A DNA stretch of 64,000 nucleotides from Burkholderia paludis (GCF_000732615.1 NZ_JPGL01000026.1:1-64000); one strand, 5' to 3'. Counted from the first letter of the stretch, positions 8,100-17,409 are shown. The notes: generated by a model from the letters alone, not told the origin. Numbers and translations are program-made.

Positions 8100-9092
8100 T
8101 CACGCGGAAGCCGACGGCACGCGCGCGGGCGCCGTGCCGATCAGCCGCGCCCGCCGCCGCAGATACAGGTTGTTGAGGATCAGCGCCGCGCCCGTCAGGG
8201 CGACGCCCGCGATCTGCGCACGGTTGGGCACCACGCCCGCGAACGCGGACACGATGAATGCGGTGATGGGCACGATGTCCATGAACAGCACGCCGTTCAT
8301 CGGGCCCAGGTTCCGGTTGCCCGTCATCCACAGCAGGATCGCGCCGAAGCCGGCCACCGGCCCCATGTAGGCGAGATGCGGCAGCACCGCGTGCACGGCG
8401 GCCCACGTCGGCGTCGCGATGCGATGGGTCGCGATCAGCAGCAGATTGACCGCGACGTTGGTGGTCAGCCCGAGCCATGTCGTGAAGGTCGTGTACTTCA
8501 ACGCCGACCAGCCGGTGAAGTGCGCCGCGCCGAACGTATAGACGACCCAGCACAGCGCGCCGACGACGATCAGCGCGTTCGCCGCGTAATACTGCGGCGC
8601 GCGCAGCGCGGCGATCAGGTCGCCGTGCGTGATGACGAGCGCGACGCCGGTGAAGGACAGCACGACGAACAGCACCGACACCGGCGCGGGCGGGACGCGC
8701 CGCACCAGCGCGTTGAGCAGGAGCCCCATCATCGGCTGCGTCGCCATCATGATCGACGCGGTCAGCGCCCCTTCCTCGCCGGCCAGTTGCTGGCCCAGGA
8801 ACACGAACGACCCGAACCCGCAGAAGCCGATCGAGCCGAGCAGCCACGCAAGCGGCAGCGACTCGCCGGCCCGCCGGAACGCGGCGGGCCCTTCGATGGC
8901 CCGCAGCAACACCACGAACGCGATCCCCGCGATCAGGTAGCGCAGCGACGTGAACGTAAACGGATCGATGTATCGCAACGCATCGGTCATCACCGGAAAC
9001 ATCACGCCTATCAGGATCGTCGCGCAGACACAGGCCACGATGCCTTTCCCGTACGCGCTCGCGGCGGGTACTGCGATCTTGATGCTATTCAT
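8100..9092 (-). CDS. EamA/DMT-superfamily inner-membrane transporter
   Basis: A 330-aa integral membrane protein with ten predicted hydrophobic helices arranged as two EamA repeats, the drug/metabolite transporter fold. Visible features include an initial helix starting at GIVACVCATILIGVMFPVMT and the repeated glycine-rich helices (GPVAGFGAILLWMTGN in the second half). These carriers export amino acids, nucleosides or drugs; the substrate cannot be read from sequence. The upstream gene encodes a TetR regulator, and a 13-bp motif shared by both promoters starts 5 bp before this ATG. The gene is therefore probably induced by a compound sensed by that regulator. Confidence 0.85.
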   Translation of the reverse strand: MNSIKIAVPAASAYGKGIVACVCATILIGVMFPVMTDALRYIDPFTFTSLRYLIAGIAFVVLLRAIEGPAAFRRAGESLPLAWLLGSIGFCGFGSFVFLGQQLAGEEGALTASIMMATQPMMGLLLNALVRRVPPAPVSVLFVVLSFTGVALVITHGDLIAALRAPQYYAANALIVVGALCWVVYTFGAAHFTGWSALKYTTFTTWLGLTTNVAVNLLLIATHRIATPTWAAVHAVLPHLAYMGPVAGFGAILLWMTGNRNLGPMNGVLFMDIVPITAFIVSAFAGVVPNRAQIAGVALTGAALILNNLYLRRRARLIGTAPARVPSASA

Positions 9093-9096
9093 GACT

Positions 9097-9109
9097 GATC
9101 GTTCCCAAA
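9097..9109. promoter_or_regulatory. Candidate TetR operator at the EamA transporter gene
   Basis: The block GATCGTTCCCAAA sits immediately upstream of the transporter ATG and is repeated exactly in front of the tetR gene at 9890-9902. A looser relative (CCGTTCATTCTCAAAATAA) occurs at about 9231-9249. Repressor binding here would block transcription or initiation of the transporter gene. Confidence 0.55.
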
Positions 9110-9258
9110 TTGGTCGAACTCAAACGCCGGTGCGGCTGCACGCGGCGGCAGGGTGTTGTCAACTTCCTTGCAGGACCCGCCTGTATTTCACGGTCTCGAC
9201 GGCCGCACGATGCATGCGTGAAATTTGAAACCGTTCATTCTCAAAATAATCAAAAAAA

Positions 9259-9870
9259 TCAGGTCAGCGCCCGCATCGCGACATCGACGATCGACGCCAG
9301 CTCCGCCTCCGGCGTGCTCGACTTGCCCAGCACGCGCATGCCCTGGATCAGGCACAGCAGGAAACGGCCGACCTGTTCCGGATCGAGGGTCCGGTCGAAA
9401 TCGCCCGACTGCTGGCCGCGCGCCACCGCAAGGCTGAATTGCGTGCCGATGCGCAGCAGCGTCGCTTCGATATGCGGGCGCAATACGTCGTCGCCGGGCA
9501 GCAGCTCGACGGCCGAATTCGTGATCAGGCAGCCGCGACGCTCCGACAGCCGCACGCCGATTTCCGTGTAGTACAGCAGCGCGTTCCTGAGCGCCTGGCG
9601 CGGCGGCAGATCGGCCGCGAGACGCTCCTTGAGCCGCGCGATCGCGCCTTCCGCGTAACGGTCGAACGCCGCCACCAGCAACCCGTGCTTGTCGCCGAAC
9701 GTCCGGTACAGGCTGCCGCGAAAGACGCCGGTCGCGTCGCACAGCGCGTCGATCGACGTTGCGTGATACCCCAGCTCCCAGAACACGCGCGCAGCCTCGT
9801 CGATCACCTCGTCGGTGTCGAATTCGCGTGGACGCCCCCTGTCGCGGGAGCCGGGAGAAGTCGGGCTCAT
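9259..9870 (-). CDS. TetR/AcrR-family repressor
   Basis: A 203-aa one-component repressor. The N-terminal helix-turn-helix is at about residues 15-60 (ATSIDALCDATGVFRGSLYR, then TFGDK), followed by an all-helical ligand and dimerisation domain with the segment RRGCLITNSAVEL, typical of the group related to NemR/AcuR-like regulators. The conserved Cys in that segment is often redox- or electrophile-sensitive in relatives; this is inference here. It lies upstream of, and on the same strand as, the EamA transporter gene, and both promoters share a 13-bp motif. It probably represses itself and the transporter. Confidence 0.88.
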   Translation of the reverse strand: MSPTSPGSRDRGRPREFDTDEVIDEAARVFWELGYHATSIDALCDATGVFRGSLYRTFGDKHGLLVAAFDRYAEGAIARLKERLAADLPPRQALRNALLYYTEIGVRLSERRGCLITNSAVELLPGDDVLRPHIEATLLRIGTQFSLAVARGQQSGDFDRTLDPEQVGRFLLCLIQGMRVLGKSSTPEAELASIVDVAMRALT

Positions 9871-9880
9871 GAGTCCGGAT

Positions 9881-9902
9881 ATTAGAACCGATCGTTCCCA
9901 AA
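9881..9902. promoter_or_regulatory. Candidate autoregulatory operator of the TetR gene
   Basis: GAAC-CGATC-GTTC, an inverted repeat with a 5-bp centre, overlaps the block GATCGTTCCCAAA that recurs at the EamA start. It lies 15-30 bp upstream of the tetR ATG, the usual autoregulatory position. Confidence 0.55.
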
Positions 9903-9961
9903 ATCAAGCGATCCCGATCGCGTGCCTGCGCCGTGCCGGCCGGCAACGCGGCCGGCCATCA

Positions 9962-9999
9962 ACGACGAAAGCCCGACCGCGCGCCAGCCGGTCGGGCTT
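9962..9999 (-). terminator. Terminator after the APC permease gene
   Basis: The perfect stem AAGCCCGACC / GGTCGGGCTT with an 11-nt loop runs into TTTCGTCGTT on the minus strand, about 80 nt past the permease stop. It closes the long betaine transcription run. Confidence 0.7.
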
Positions 10000-10077
10000 G
10001 CGTGGCGTGCCGCGGGATCGATCGCAGCGCCCGTGTGCGGTTTCCGGGCGGTGCGCGTCGTCACGCGGCCGAACGCG

Positions 10078-11733
10078 TTACTTCACCCACGCGAGGTAGT
10101 ACGACACCCCGATCGTCAGCGCCGCGCCGATCAGCGCCGCATACGGCATCAGGTTCAGCCATGCCGCGCGCTTCGGCACCTCGAGCTCCATGTCGCGCTG
10201 CATCTGCGCGGGGAACCGGCCGCGGTCCTGCCAGTAGTGACGATAGAGAAACACCGGCACGATCAGCAGCATCGCGATCAGCCCGTTGCGCAGCGTGCCC
10301 TCGCCCTGCAGGTTCGCGCCCGCGCCAACGTACACGAGGTTCGCGTAGCCGCAGATCGCGCCGGCGGCGAGCAGCCAGGTCGGGCAGCGGAACGGCCGGT
10401 CCCAGTTGCCGCGATCCATCCGGTGGATCCAGCCCGACTGGAGATTCAGGAAGACGAACAGCATGTAGCAGACGTTCGAGATCGACAGCACCGTCATGTA
10501 ATCCGACATCATCAGCAACACGAGGTTGAAGCCGAGATCGGTCCACATCGCGCGCGTGGGCGAGCCGTGCTCGTTCACGTGCGACAGGTACTTCGGCAGC
10601 CAGCCGTCGACCGACGCCTGGTACAGCGTGCGCGACGAGCCCATCATCGACGTCATCACGATCAGCAGGATCGACAGCATCAGCATCACGACGACCGCGT
10701 TCGCGACCCACGCGCCGCCGCCGACGATCTTCGCCATCGCGGCCGCCACGCCGGTGCCGTCGCCGATCGACGGATCGAGCATCGCCTGCGTGCCGAGCGC
10801 GCCCTGGAACGCCATCGGCACGAGCGTCATCACGACGAGGCACAGCGCGCCCGACCAGAAGATCGCCTTCGCGGTGTCGCGGCGCGGATCGCGGAATTCA
10901 CGCGTGTAGCAGACGGCCGTTTCGAAACCGTAGGACGCCCAGCCGGCCATGAACATCGCGCCGAGCGCCATCGTGACGCCCTGCCCGTTCCACGTGCCGA
11001 ACGTCGCCGCCGTGAGGTTGCCCTGCGCATCGTGACCGAGCGGCAGCAGCGGGAGCAGGTTCGACATCGGCACGTCGCCGGTGACGAACGGCACGATGCC
11101 GACGATCAGCAGCGGCGTGAGCGACGCAATGCCGAGAATGCGCTGCGTGCGCGCGGCTTTCGATGCGCCGCTGTGTTGAAGCTTGAAGGTGATGAGAAGC
11201 AGGATCGTGGCGATGATGAACGTCGCGTTGATCCGCAGGGACAGACCCGGCTTGATGAATCCGAGATCCGCAACCTTGAGCTGCCAGTGCAGCACCGCCG
11301 CGTCGGCGGGAAAGAGACTCGTGAGCGCGTAGCTCGCCGCGAGGCCGCAGCCGAGTGCAAGCATCGGCGACCACGCGAGCCAGTTGCACCACACGGAAAC
11401 CGGGGCAATCAGCTTGCTGTAGCGAACCCAGCCGATCGCGCCATACACGGACGCGCCGCCCGATTTATGGGGAAATAGCCCCGATATTTCCGCATAAGTC
11501 GCGCTTTGAACCAGCCCCATCGTGATCGCGGCGATCCAGATCGCCCACGCGGGCTGGCCGATCGTCGCGCATACGCCGCCGATCGTGAACAGCACGCCAG
11601 CCGGCACGCCGCTCGTTACCCAGAATGCGTCTTTCCAAGTGAGGCCACGATGCAGCGTGTGGCCCGTCGAATCATGTGAGATGGTTGCCTCAACATCACT
11701 GGCGCGATTCGCACGCAGTCCTGCCTGACTCAT
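10078..11733 (-). CDS. APC-superfamily amino acid/amine permease
   Basis: A 551-aa polytopic inner-membrane transporter with about 12 hydrophobic helices. The first begins in the APC-like segment TWKDAFWVTSGVPAGVLFTI, and the stretch ATYAEISGLFPHKSGGASVY is the conserved second-helix motif (E-x-x-x-x-P-x-x-GG). A strong Shine-Dalgarno (AGGAGG) 7 nt before ATG 11733 fixes the start; the longer frame to 11826 has no ribosome site. It is the last gene of the same-strand betaine array, behind a betaine-binding protein gene, so it probably imports a quaternary amine, methylated glycine or a related amino acid. The substrate is inferred from context only. Confidence 0.85.
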   Translation of the reverse strand: MSQAGLRANRASDVEATISHDSTGHTLHRGLTWKDAFWVTSGVPAGVLFTIGGVCATIGQPAWAIWIAAITMGLVQSATYAEISGLFPHKSGGASVYGAIGWVRYSKLIAPVSVWCNWLAWSPMLALGCGLAASYALTSLFPADAAVLHWQLKVADLGFIKPGLSLRINATFIIATILLLITFKLQHSGASKAARTQRILGIASLTPLLIVGIVPFVTGDVPMSNLLPLLPLGHDAQGNLTAATFGTWNGQGVTMALGAMFMAGWASYGFETAVCYTREFRDPRRDTAKAIFWSGALCLVVMTLVPMAFQGALGTQAMLDPSIGDGTGVAAAMAKIVGGGAWVANAVVVMLMLSILLIVMTSMMGSSRTLYQASVDGWLPKYLSHVNEHGSPTRAMWTDLGFNLVLLMMSDYMTVLSISNVCYMLFVFLNLQSGWIHRMDRGNWDRPFRCPTWLLAAGAICGYANLVYVGAGANLQGEGTLRNGLIAMLLIVPVFLYRHYWQDRGRFPAQMQRDMELEVPKRAAWLNLMPYAALIGAALTIGVSYYLAWVK

Positions 11734-11969
11734 CCAATTCCTCCTCTCGATCAGCGTGAGCGCATCAGCGCTTACCCTGGTCCGATACAAAACAGATGAC
11801 TCCGCACAAGGGCCGTAGTGTAACAATTTACGGGATCTTTTGCAGGATCAGAAAAATAATTCCGGGATATGACCGCATCGCAGTGCGATTATTTCGCATT
11901 CCTAGCAATCATTCCCGGACCGTCTCCCGGTGTTTTTATCGCGGCGAATCGTCGCGGTTTACTACAGGG

Positions 11970-12833
11970 TTACTGCGCGCCTTCCGTCCACGCGTTCACG
12001 CGATCCGCATGCGCGGCGATCCATGCATCGGCGGCCGCGTCGGGCTTCGAGCCGTTCTGGATCGCGAGCATCACGCTGTCGATCTCGCCCGGCTTCCACT
12101 GGAATTTCTTCAGGAACGCAACCACCGGCTTCGCCTTCGTTTCGAGCGCCGGGTTCGCGACGCTGTCGACATGCTCGGCGTCGCCGTACACCTTCTTCGG
12201 ATCCTCGAGGAAGCGCAGCTTCCACTTCGCGAACATCCAGTGCGGCGCCCAGCCGGTGATCACGACCGGCTTGTTCGCATTGACGGAGCGTGCGAGCTCG
12301 GCCGTCATCGCGCTGCCCGAGCTCGGCATCAGCGTGTAGTTGAGGCCGTAGTTCTTGATCGCGTCGTCGGTCTTGCGCATCACGCCCGCCCCCGCGTCGA
12401 TGCCGACGATGCGGCCGCCGAAGTCGCCCTTCTCCGCGTTCAGGTCGCCGATGCTCTTCGCCTTCACGTAAGCCGGCACGATCAGGCCGATCTTCGCGTC
12501 GGGGAAGTTCGTGCCGAGATTGACGACCTTCGTCTTGAACTGGTCCCAGTACGCGCCCTGCGTGACCGGCAGCCACGCGGACAGCGTCGCGTCGAGATCG
12601 CCGCGCGCGACGCCCTGCCACATCACGCCGGCCGCGACCGGCACGAGCTGGACCTGGTAGCCGAACTTCTTCTCGATGATGCGGGCCGCGACGTTCGTCG
12701 TCGCGACGCTGTCGTCCCAGCCTTCGACGTAGCCGATCTTCAGCGTGGGCTTCGTGTCCGCGAGCGCCGACGCGCTGAGCGCCACCATTGCCGACAGTGC
12801 GCCGGTCCACAACAGTTTTCCGAACAGCTTCAT
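11970..12833 (-). CDS. Glycine betaine/carnitine-type ABC substrate-binding protein
   Basis: Periplasmic protein of 287 aa. A signal peptide (MKLFGKLLWTGALSAMVALS, cut after SALA-D) precedes an OpuAC domain with motifs KIGYVEGWDDSVATTNVAA, LSAWLPVTQ and VVITGWAPHWMF. The Trp residues in these motifs are the kind that cage quaternary ammonium ligands. ATG 12833 was chosen because it starts the signal peptide and has GGAG upstream; the frame extends further without support. It follows gbcB in the same direction. No permease or ATPase gene is nearby, like the orphan BetX/CaiX proteins of Pseudomonas that share the CbcWV core; that parallel is inference. Confidence 0.88.
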   Translation of the reverse strand: MKLFGKLLWTGALSAMVALSASALADTKPTLKIGYVEGWDDSVATTNVAARIIEKKFGYQVQLVPVAAGVMWQGVARGDLDATLSAWLPVTQGAYWDQFKTKVVNLGTNFPDAKIGLIVPAYVKAKSIGDLNAEKGDFGGRIVGIDAGAGVMRKTDDAIKNYGLNYTLMPSSGSAMTAELARSVNANKPVVITGWAPHWMFAKWKLRFLEDPKKVYGDAEHVDSVANPALETKAKPVVAFLKKFQWKPGEIDSVMLAIQNGSKPDAAADAWIAAHADRVNAWTEGAQ

Positions 12834-12967
12834 GGTCGATCTCCGTGATGTGCGCCTGCGCGCGTGGTCTCTCAAGGTTCCTCAACCACAAATCCGCGGT
12901 ATCGTTGTTTTCCGACGGATGCTTGTCCGGACGCGACGCGCCCGGACAGCCGATGGCGTAGAGCCGG

Positions 12968-14116
12968 TTACTTGTCGATCACGAGATCCGACAGCGGCTT
13001 GCTGCAGCACAGCAGCACCATGCCCTGGTCGATCTCGCGCTGGCGGATGCCGCCGTTGTGCTTCATCTCGACCTGCCCCGACACGAGCTTCACCTTGCAC
13101 GTGCCGCACATTCCCTGCGTGCACGACGCCGGCAGCCGCATGCCCGACTGGCGCGCCGCGTCGAGCACGTGCTGCCCGGAGCCGCACGCGATCTCGCGGT
13201 TGCTCTTCGCGAAGCTGACCGTGTACTGCTTCGTGCCGGCGTCGCCGGCCTCGGCCGGCGGCGCGAGCTCGGCGAGCAGTTCGTCGCTCGCGGTCTGCGC
13301 GAGCGTCTCGAACGAGAAGCTCTCCTCGTGATACTGACGGCGCTCGAACCCGGCTTCGTCGAGCAGGTCGCGCACGGCCTTCATGTACGGCGCGGGGCCG
13401 CACGTGAAGATCTCGCGCTCCATGAAATCCGGTGCGATCAGCTTCAGCAGCGGCAGCGTCAGGAAGCCCGTGACGCCCGGCCAGTTCGTGCGCGCACCCA
13501 CGCGCTCGACGACGAACGACGTGCGGAAATTCGTGTGATTCGACGCGATCAGGTCGAGCTCGCGCGCGAAGATGATGTCGTCCGGCGTACGCGCGCTGTG
13601 CACGAACAGGATGTCGCGATCCTCGGCGAGATCGTGGTGCGCGCGGCTCATCGACATCAGCGGCGTGACGCCCGAGCCGGCCGACAGGAACAGGTACTTG
13701 CGCGCCGGATGCCGCGCGCACGTGAATTCGCCGGCCGGGCCGAGCACGCGCACCGCCGCGCCCGGCTGCAGGTTGTCGTGCAGCCAGTTCGACACCTTGC
13801 CGCCCGGCACGCGCTTCACCGTGATCGACACCGTGTGCGGCCGCGCCGGCGACGACGAGATCGTGTAGCAGCGGTTGATCGTCTCGCCGTCGATGTCGAG
13901 CTCGAGCGTGAGGAACTGCCCGGGCTCGAACGAGAACGAGCGGCCTTGCGGCGAACGGAAGAAGAAACTCTTCACGTCGTGCGTTTCCTGCCGCACGTGG
14001 CAGCACACCAGCGTTTCCTCGACGTCGCTCGTCCAGCGCTCGGGAAGGGCGTTCCAGAACGCCGGGCGCGTGACCCGGCTGTCCGTCGGCTCGAATTGGG
14101 CCGCATCTCGCATCAT
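12968..14116 (-). CDS. gbcB: Glycine betaine demethylase reductase subunit
   Basis: Passes electrons from NAD(P)H to the GbcA oxygenase. Domain order over 382 aa: an FAD-binding ferredoxin-reductase barrel (RCYTISSSP is the flavin motif), an NAD-binding domain (LSAGSGVTPLMSM, then IFTCGPAPYMKA), and a C-terminal plant-type [2Fe-2S] ferredoxin with CTQGMCGTCKVK and the fourth Cys in LLCCSKP. This is the GbcB layout. Two ATGs occur in tandem (MMRD); the upstream one at 14116 was used. The gene follows gbcA with a 32-bp gap, so the two subunits are surely co-expressed. Confidence 0.93.
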   Translation of the reverse strand: MMRDAAQFEPTDSRVTRPAFWNALPERWTSDVEETLVCCHVRQETHDVKSFFFRSPQGRSFSFEPGQFLTLELDIDGETINRCYTISSSPARPHTVSITVKRVPGGKVSNWLHDNLQPGAAVRVLGPAGEFTCARHPARKYLFLSAGSGVTPLMSMSRAHHDLAEDRDILFVHSARTPDDIIFARELDLIASNHTNFRTSFVVERVGARTNWPGVTGFLTLPLLKLIAPDFMEREIFTCGPAPYMKAVRDLLDEAGFERRQYHEESFSFETLAQTASDELLAELAPPAEAGDAGTKQYTVSFAKSNREIACGSGQHVLDAARQSGMRLPASCTQGMCGTCKVKLVSGQVEMKHNGGIRQREIDQGMVLLCCSKPLSDLVIDK

Positions 14117-14148
14117 GTCTGACTCCGCTTCTATGCTGCTAGGTCCTG

Positions 14149-15405
14149 TTACGCTGCCGAGTGCTGCTCGCCGGTTTTTTCGGCGAGCCGGCCGATGTAC
14201 CAGGCCGAGAATTTTTCGACGAGACCTTCGGTGTACGGCGAATACGGGCCCGGCTCGTACGCGCTGCTGGTCGCGCCGCGCTGCGAGAATTCGACGAGCG
14301 CGCGATCCTGGTCGTTGGTCGCGTTCCACACGGCCGTGAGGTTCTTCACGTCGTAGTCGATGCCTTCCTTCGCGTCGCGGTGCACGAGCCACTTGGTGCG
14401 CACGAGCGTCTTGCCGGCCGACAGCGGGATCACCGAGAACGTCACGATGTGATCGCTCATGAAGTGATGCCACGAGTTCGGCTGCGTCCAGAACGACAGC
14501 CCGCCCAGGTCGGCCTTGTCGAAGCCGCCGAGCAGCTTCTTCGACGCCACCTTCGCATCGAGCGTCTGCGATTCGCCGTGGCGATCGAGCGGCAGGCGCT
14601 GCGTGCGGAAACCCGTCACGTCGAGCAGCTTCTCGATCTCGGCGGACGGCAGGCCCATCTCGGCCCACTCCTTGCCGCGCCGCACGCAGGTTTCCGCGAA
14701 CGCGTCCATGCCCTCGGCATTGGCGTCGGAGCGCTGATAGCCGAAACCGTATTCGTACAGCGAGATCGTGAGCTCCGGATGGTTCGCGACGCAGTGATAG
14801 CACTCGCGGTTGTTCTCCATCGTGAGCTTCCAGTTGCCTTCCTCGATGATGTCGATCTGCGCGGCGATCTTCGTGTTCGGCAGGTCGTGCGGCAGCAGGT
14901 ACGGCTCCATCTCGGCGCGCAGCTGCGCGAAATCGGCCGGCGGCTCGTCGGCGAGGCAGATGAAGATCAGGCCCGCGAGGTTCTCGACGTGGACCGACTT
15001 CAGGCTGTGCTTGCAGCGGTCGAACTTCTCGCCCATGTGCTCGGCGAACATCAGCTGGCCCGTCAGGTTGTAGGTCCAGCTGTGGTACGGGCACACGATG
15101 TTGCCGACCGAGCCCTTGTCCTCGTTGCACAGGCGCGCGCCGCGGTGACGGCACACGTTGTGGAACGCGCGGATCGCCATGTCGTCGTCGCGCACGATCA
15201 GGATCGAATCGCTCCCCAGTTCCACCGTCACGTAATCGCCCGGCTCGGGGATATCGGGCTCGATCGCCACCTGGATCCAGTGCTTGCGGAAAATCGCCTC
15301 CATGTCGAGCGCAAAGATGTCCTCGCTCGTGTAGAACGGCGCTTCCAGGCTGTAGCCTTCCTTGCGGCGTTCGATCAGTGCACGAATGTCTGCCGATACT
15401 TTCAT
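14149..15405 (-). CDS. gbcA: Glycine betaine demethylase, Rieske oxygenase subunit
   Basis: Removes one methyl group of glycine betaine as formaldehyde to give dimethylglycine. The 418-aa protein has the N-terminal Rieske [2Fe-2S] motif CRHRG...CPYHSW (about residues 86-109) and a catalytic domain with the mononuclear-iron facial triad region NNRECYHCVANHPEL. Length and motifs agree with GbcA and the related stachydrine and carnitine Rieske oxygenases; the flanking dgc and gbcB genes make betaine the likely substrate. It lies 52 bp after etfB on the same strand. Confidence 0.94.
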   Translation of the reverse strand: MKVSADIRALIERRKEGYSLEAPFYTSEDIFALDMEAIFRKHWIQVAIEPDIPEPGDYVTVELGSDSILIVRDDDMAIRAFHNVCRHRGARLCNEDKGSVGNIVCPYHSWTYNLTGQLMFAEHMGEKFDRCKHSLKSVHVENLAGLIFICLADEPPADFAQLRAEMEPYLLPHDLPNTKIAAQIDIIEEGNWKLTMENNRECYHCVANHPELTISLYEYGFGYQRSDANAEGMDAFAETCVRRGKEWAEMGLPSAEIEKLLDVTGFRTQRLPLDRHGESQTLDAKVASKKLLGGFDKADLGGLSFWTQPNSWHHFMSDHIVTFSVIPLSAGKTLVRTKWLVHRDAKEGIDYDVKNLTAVWNATNDQDRALVEFSQRGATSSAYEPGPYSPYTEGLVEKFSAWYIGRLAEKTGEQHSAA

Positions 15406-15457
15406 CTTTTGCTCCGGATTCCTTGCGTCCCTGGGTTCTTGCCGACAGGCATCAAAA

Positions 15458-16243
15458 TCAGTAGTCGATGAGCTGATGCTCGCGCAAATATGCGAGGATC
15501 ACTTGTGCTTTTTCGACCGAACTCCCTTCATTTACGACGTTGCCGCCACGGCTTTCGGTCGTCGTCGCGGACAGCATCCGGGCATGCCCGGAGCGCTTCT
15601 CGGCCGCCACCAGCCTGACGGGCTTGCGCTCGACCGGGCCGACCGTCCAGGCCGTCGCGTCGGCGTCCGTGCCGGGCGCGGCGAGCGCCGGCCGGATCGC
15701 GCCGGCGCGCAGCCGCGCATACGCGTAGCGCGGCTCGACTGCGGCGAGCGGATGGACGACGACGACGGCCGGCAGCGCGGCATCGACGCGCCGCCGCAGC
15801 CCTTTCGGCAAGAATTGCCGCACCGCCGCGCGGCCGCCCTCGACCGACACGTCGACGGCCGAGCCGACCAGCGGGTAGCCGAGCGCGGCGGCAACGCGGT
15901 ACGGCAGCATCCCGGTGTCGTACGCGCCCTCGGCGCGCGTGCCGGTCAGCACGAGGTCGTAGCCGGCGATGCGCGCGACGAGCGCGTGCACGGCATCGTC
16001 GCCTTCGCGGCAGGCCAGCACCTCGACCTCCCGCGCACCGAGCGCGAGATATTCGGCAAGCGCCGCGTTCGCGGGGTCGCCTGCGTGGATCACGTCGAGC
16101 GTCGCGCGATGCCGCTCCGCGAGCTGGCGGCCGGTTTCCAGCGCGACCGCATCGTTGCGGCTGTAACGCGCGACGCCGCTGACCGGGTGCCGGCCGACGG
16201 ACACGAGCACCGCGATGCGTTGCAACGGACGGGGGGCGTTCAT
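15458..16243 (-). CDS. etfB: Electron transfer flavoprotein, beta subunit-like, of the dimethylglycine pathway
   Basis: A 261-aa ETF beta-family protein (ETP fold) that would pair with the EtfA product encoded just upstream and accept electrons from DgcA/DgcB. Visible signatures are the AMP-binding-like segment GYDLVLTGTRAEGAYDTG and the LPAVVVVHP beta strand. The C-terminus is diverged from housekeeping EtfB: the last 60 residues lack the usual recognition loop, as expected for a dedicated paralogue. Its ATG overlaps the etfA stop codon by 4 bp (ATGA), so translation is coupled. It corresponds in position to the ETF-like genes beside dgcAB in Pseudomonas. Confidence 0.85.
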   Translation of the reverse strand: MNAPRPLQRIAVLVSVGRHPVSGVARYSRNDAVALETGRQLAERHRATLDVIHAGDPANAALAEYLALGAREVEVLACREGDDAVHALVARIAGYDLVLTGTRAEGAYDTGMLPYRVAAALGYPLVGSAVDVSVEGGRAAVRQFLPKGLRRRVDAALPAVVVVHPLAAVEPRYAYARLRAGAIRPALAAPGTDADATAWTVGPVERKPVRLVAAEKRSGHARMLSATTTESRGGNVVNEGSSVEKAQVILAYLREHQLIDY

Positions 16244-17400
16244 GCGGCGACTCCTTCCGGTTCACGGGCGCCGACCGCTGCCGGCGATTGTCCGCGCGCG
16301 GTCTGCACCTGTTCGATCAGCGCGGCGATCGTCGCCTGCGCGTCGCCGACCACCGTCAGGTTCGCGCGCTTCGCGATCGGCGCGCTGCCGTCGAGGTTCA
16401 CCGCGATCACGTGGCGGCAGTCCTTGATCCCCTGCAGGTGCTGCACCGCGCCCGAGATGCCGAACGCGATGTACACGCTCGCCTCGACCGTCTTGCCGGT
16501 CGCGCCGACCTGCTTGTCGCGCGTGAAATGGCCGTTGTCGACCGCGACCCGGCTCGCGCCGATCGCCGCGCCGAACGCGCCGGCGAGCCGCTCGAACGCG
16601 CCGATGTCGGACACGCCGTTGCCGGCCGACACGATGAAATCGGCTTCCTCGAGCGCGACCTGCGCCGCGTCGATCTCGTCGAGGCCGAGATCGCGATACG
16701 GCTGCGCGGCGTCGCGGGCCGGGCGGATGAAATCGGCGGCCAGGCGCTCGCCCGCGCCGACGAACGGCAGCTTCGCCTCGACCGCGTTCGGTGCGAGCAG
16801 GATCACGTCGGGCAGCGCGCGCGTCGCGAACGCGCGGCCGGCCTGCGCATACGCGCCGACATGCCGTGCATCGATTTCGACGACGTGCGTCGCGACGCTC
16901 GCGCCGGCCGCCGCCGCGTAACGCCGGCCGAGATCGCCATCGCCGGTCGCGTTGTCGGGCACGAACACGTGCTTCGGCGCGAGCGCGGCGACGCAGGCCT
17001 GCAACGCTTGCAGTTCGCTGTCGGGATCGAACGCGCGGCGCTCGAAGCCGGCCAGTTCCACCAGCTTGTCGACGCCGAGTTCCGCCACGTCGTCCTTCAG
17101 TTCGCCGAAGACGAGCAGCGCGACTTCGGTCTGCGCGTCGGCGAGGATGGCCGCGGCGGCGATCGCCTGCCGCGCGGTTTCGTCGAGCGCGCCGCGTTCG
17201 GCGTGCGCGACCGCCAGCATCACGTGCTTCGGCGCCTGCAGCGCGCGGCGCGGCTTCGCGGCCGCCGCGCCATGACCGTGCGCGGACCAGTGCGCGGCGC
17301 TCGCATCGGCGCTGCCTGCCTCGCCGAGCGTGATGCGCTTCAGGCCCGCGGCCGTGATGACGAACGGCCGGCGCGGATCGATTCGTTTGATCGTGTTCAT
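16240..17400 (-). CDS. etfA: Electron transfer flavoprotein, alpha subunit, of the dimethylglycine pathway
   Basis: The FAD-binding ETF subunit (386 aa). The C-terminal FAD domain is clear: VDNGHFTRDKQVGATGKTVE followed by YIAFGISGAVQHLQGIKDCR and VIAVNLDGSAPI. The N-terminal ETP half is more variable and is preceded by about 80 extra residues. It presumably carries electrons from dimethylglycine oxidation to the quinone pool through DgcB, which has its own Fe-S centres. It lies 9 bp after dgcB and overlaps etfB by 4 bp, so dgcB-etfA-etfB form one translational unit. Confidence 0.9.
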   Translation of the reverse strand: MNTIKRIDPRRPFVITAAGLKRITLGEAGSADASAAHWSAHGHGAAAAKPRRALQAPKHVMLAVAHAERGALDETARQAIAAAAILADAQTEVALLVFGELKDDVAELGVDKLVELAGFERRAFDPDSELQALQACVAALAPKHVFVPDNATGDGDLGRRYAAAAGASVATHVVEIDARHVGAYAQAGRAFATRALPDVILLAPNAVEAKLPFVGAGERLAADFIRPARDAAQPYRDLGLDEIDAAQVALEEADFIVSAGNGVSDIGAFERLAGAFGAAIGASRVAVDNGHFTRDKQVGATGKTVEASVYIAFGISGAVQHLQGIKDCRHVIAVNLDGSAPIAKRANLTVVGDAQATIAALIEQVQTARGQSPAAVGAREPEGVAA

Positions 17401-17409
17401 CGATTCACT

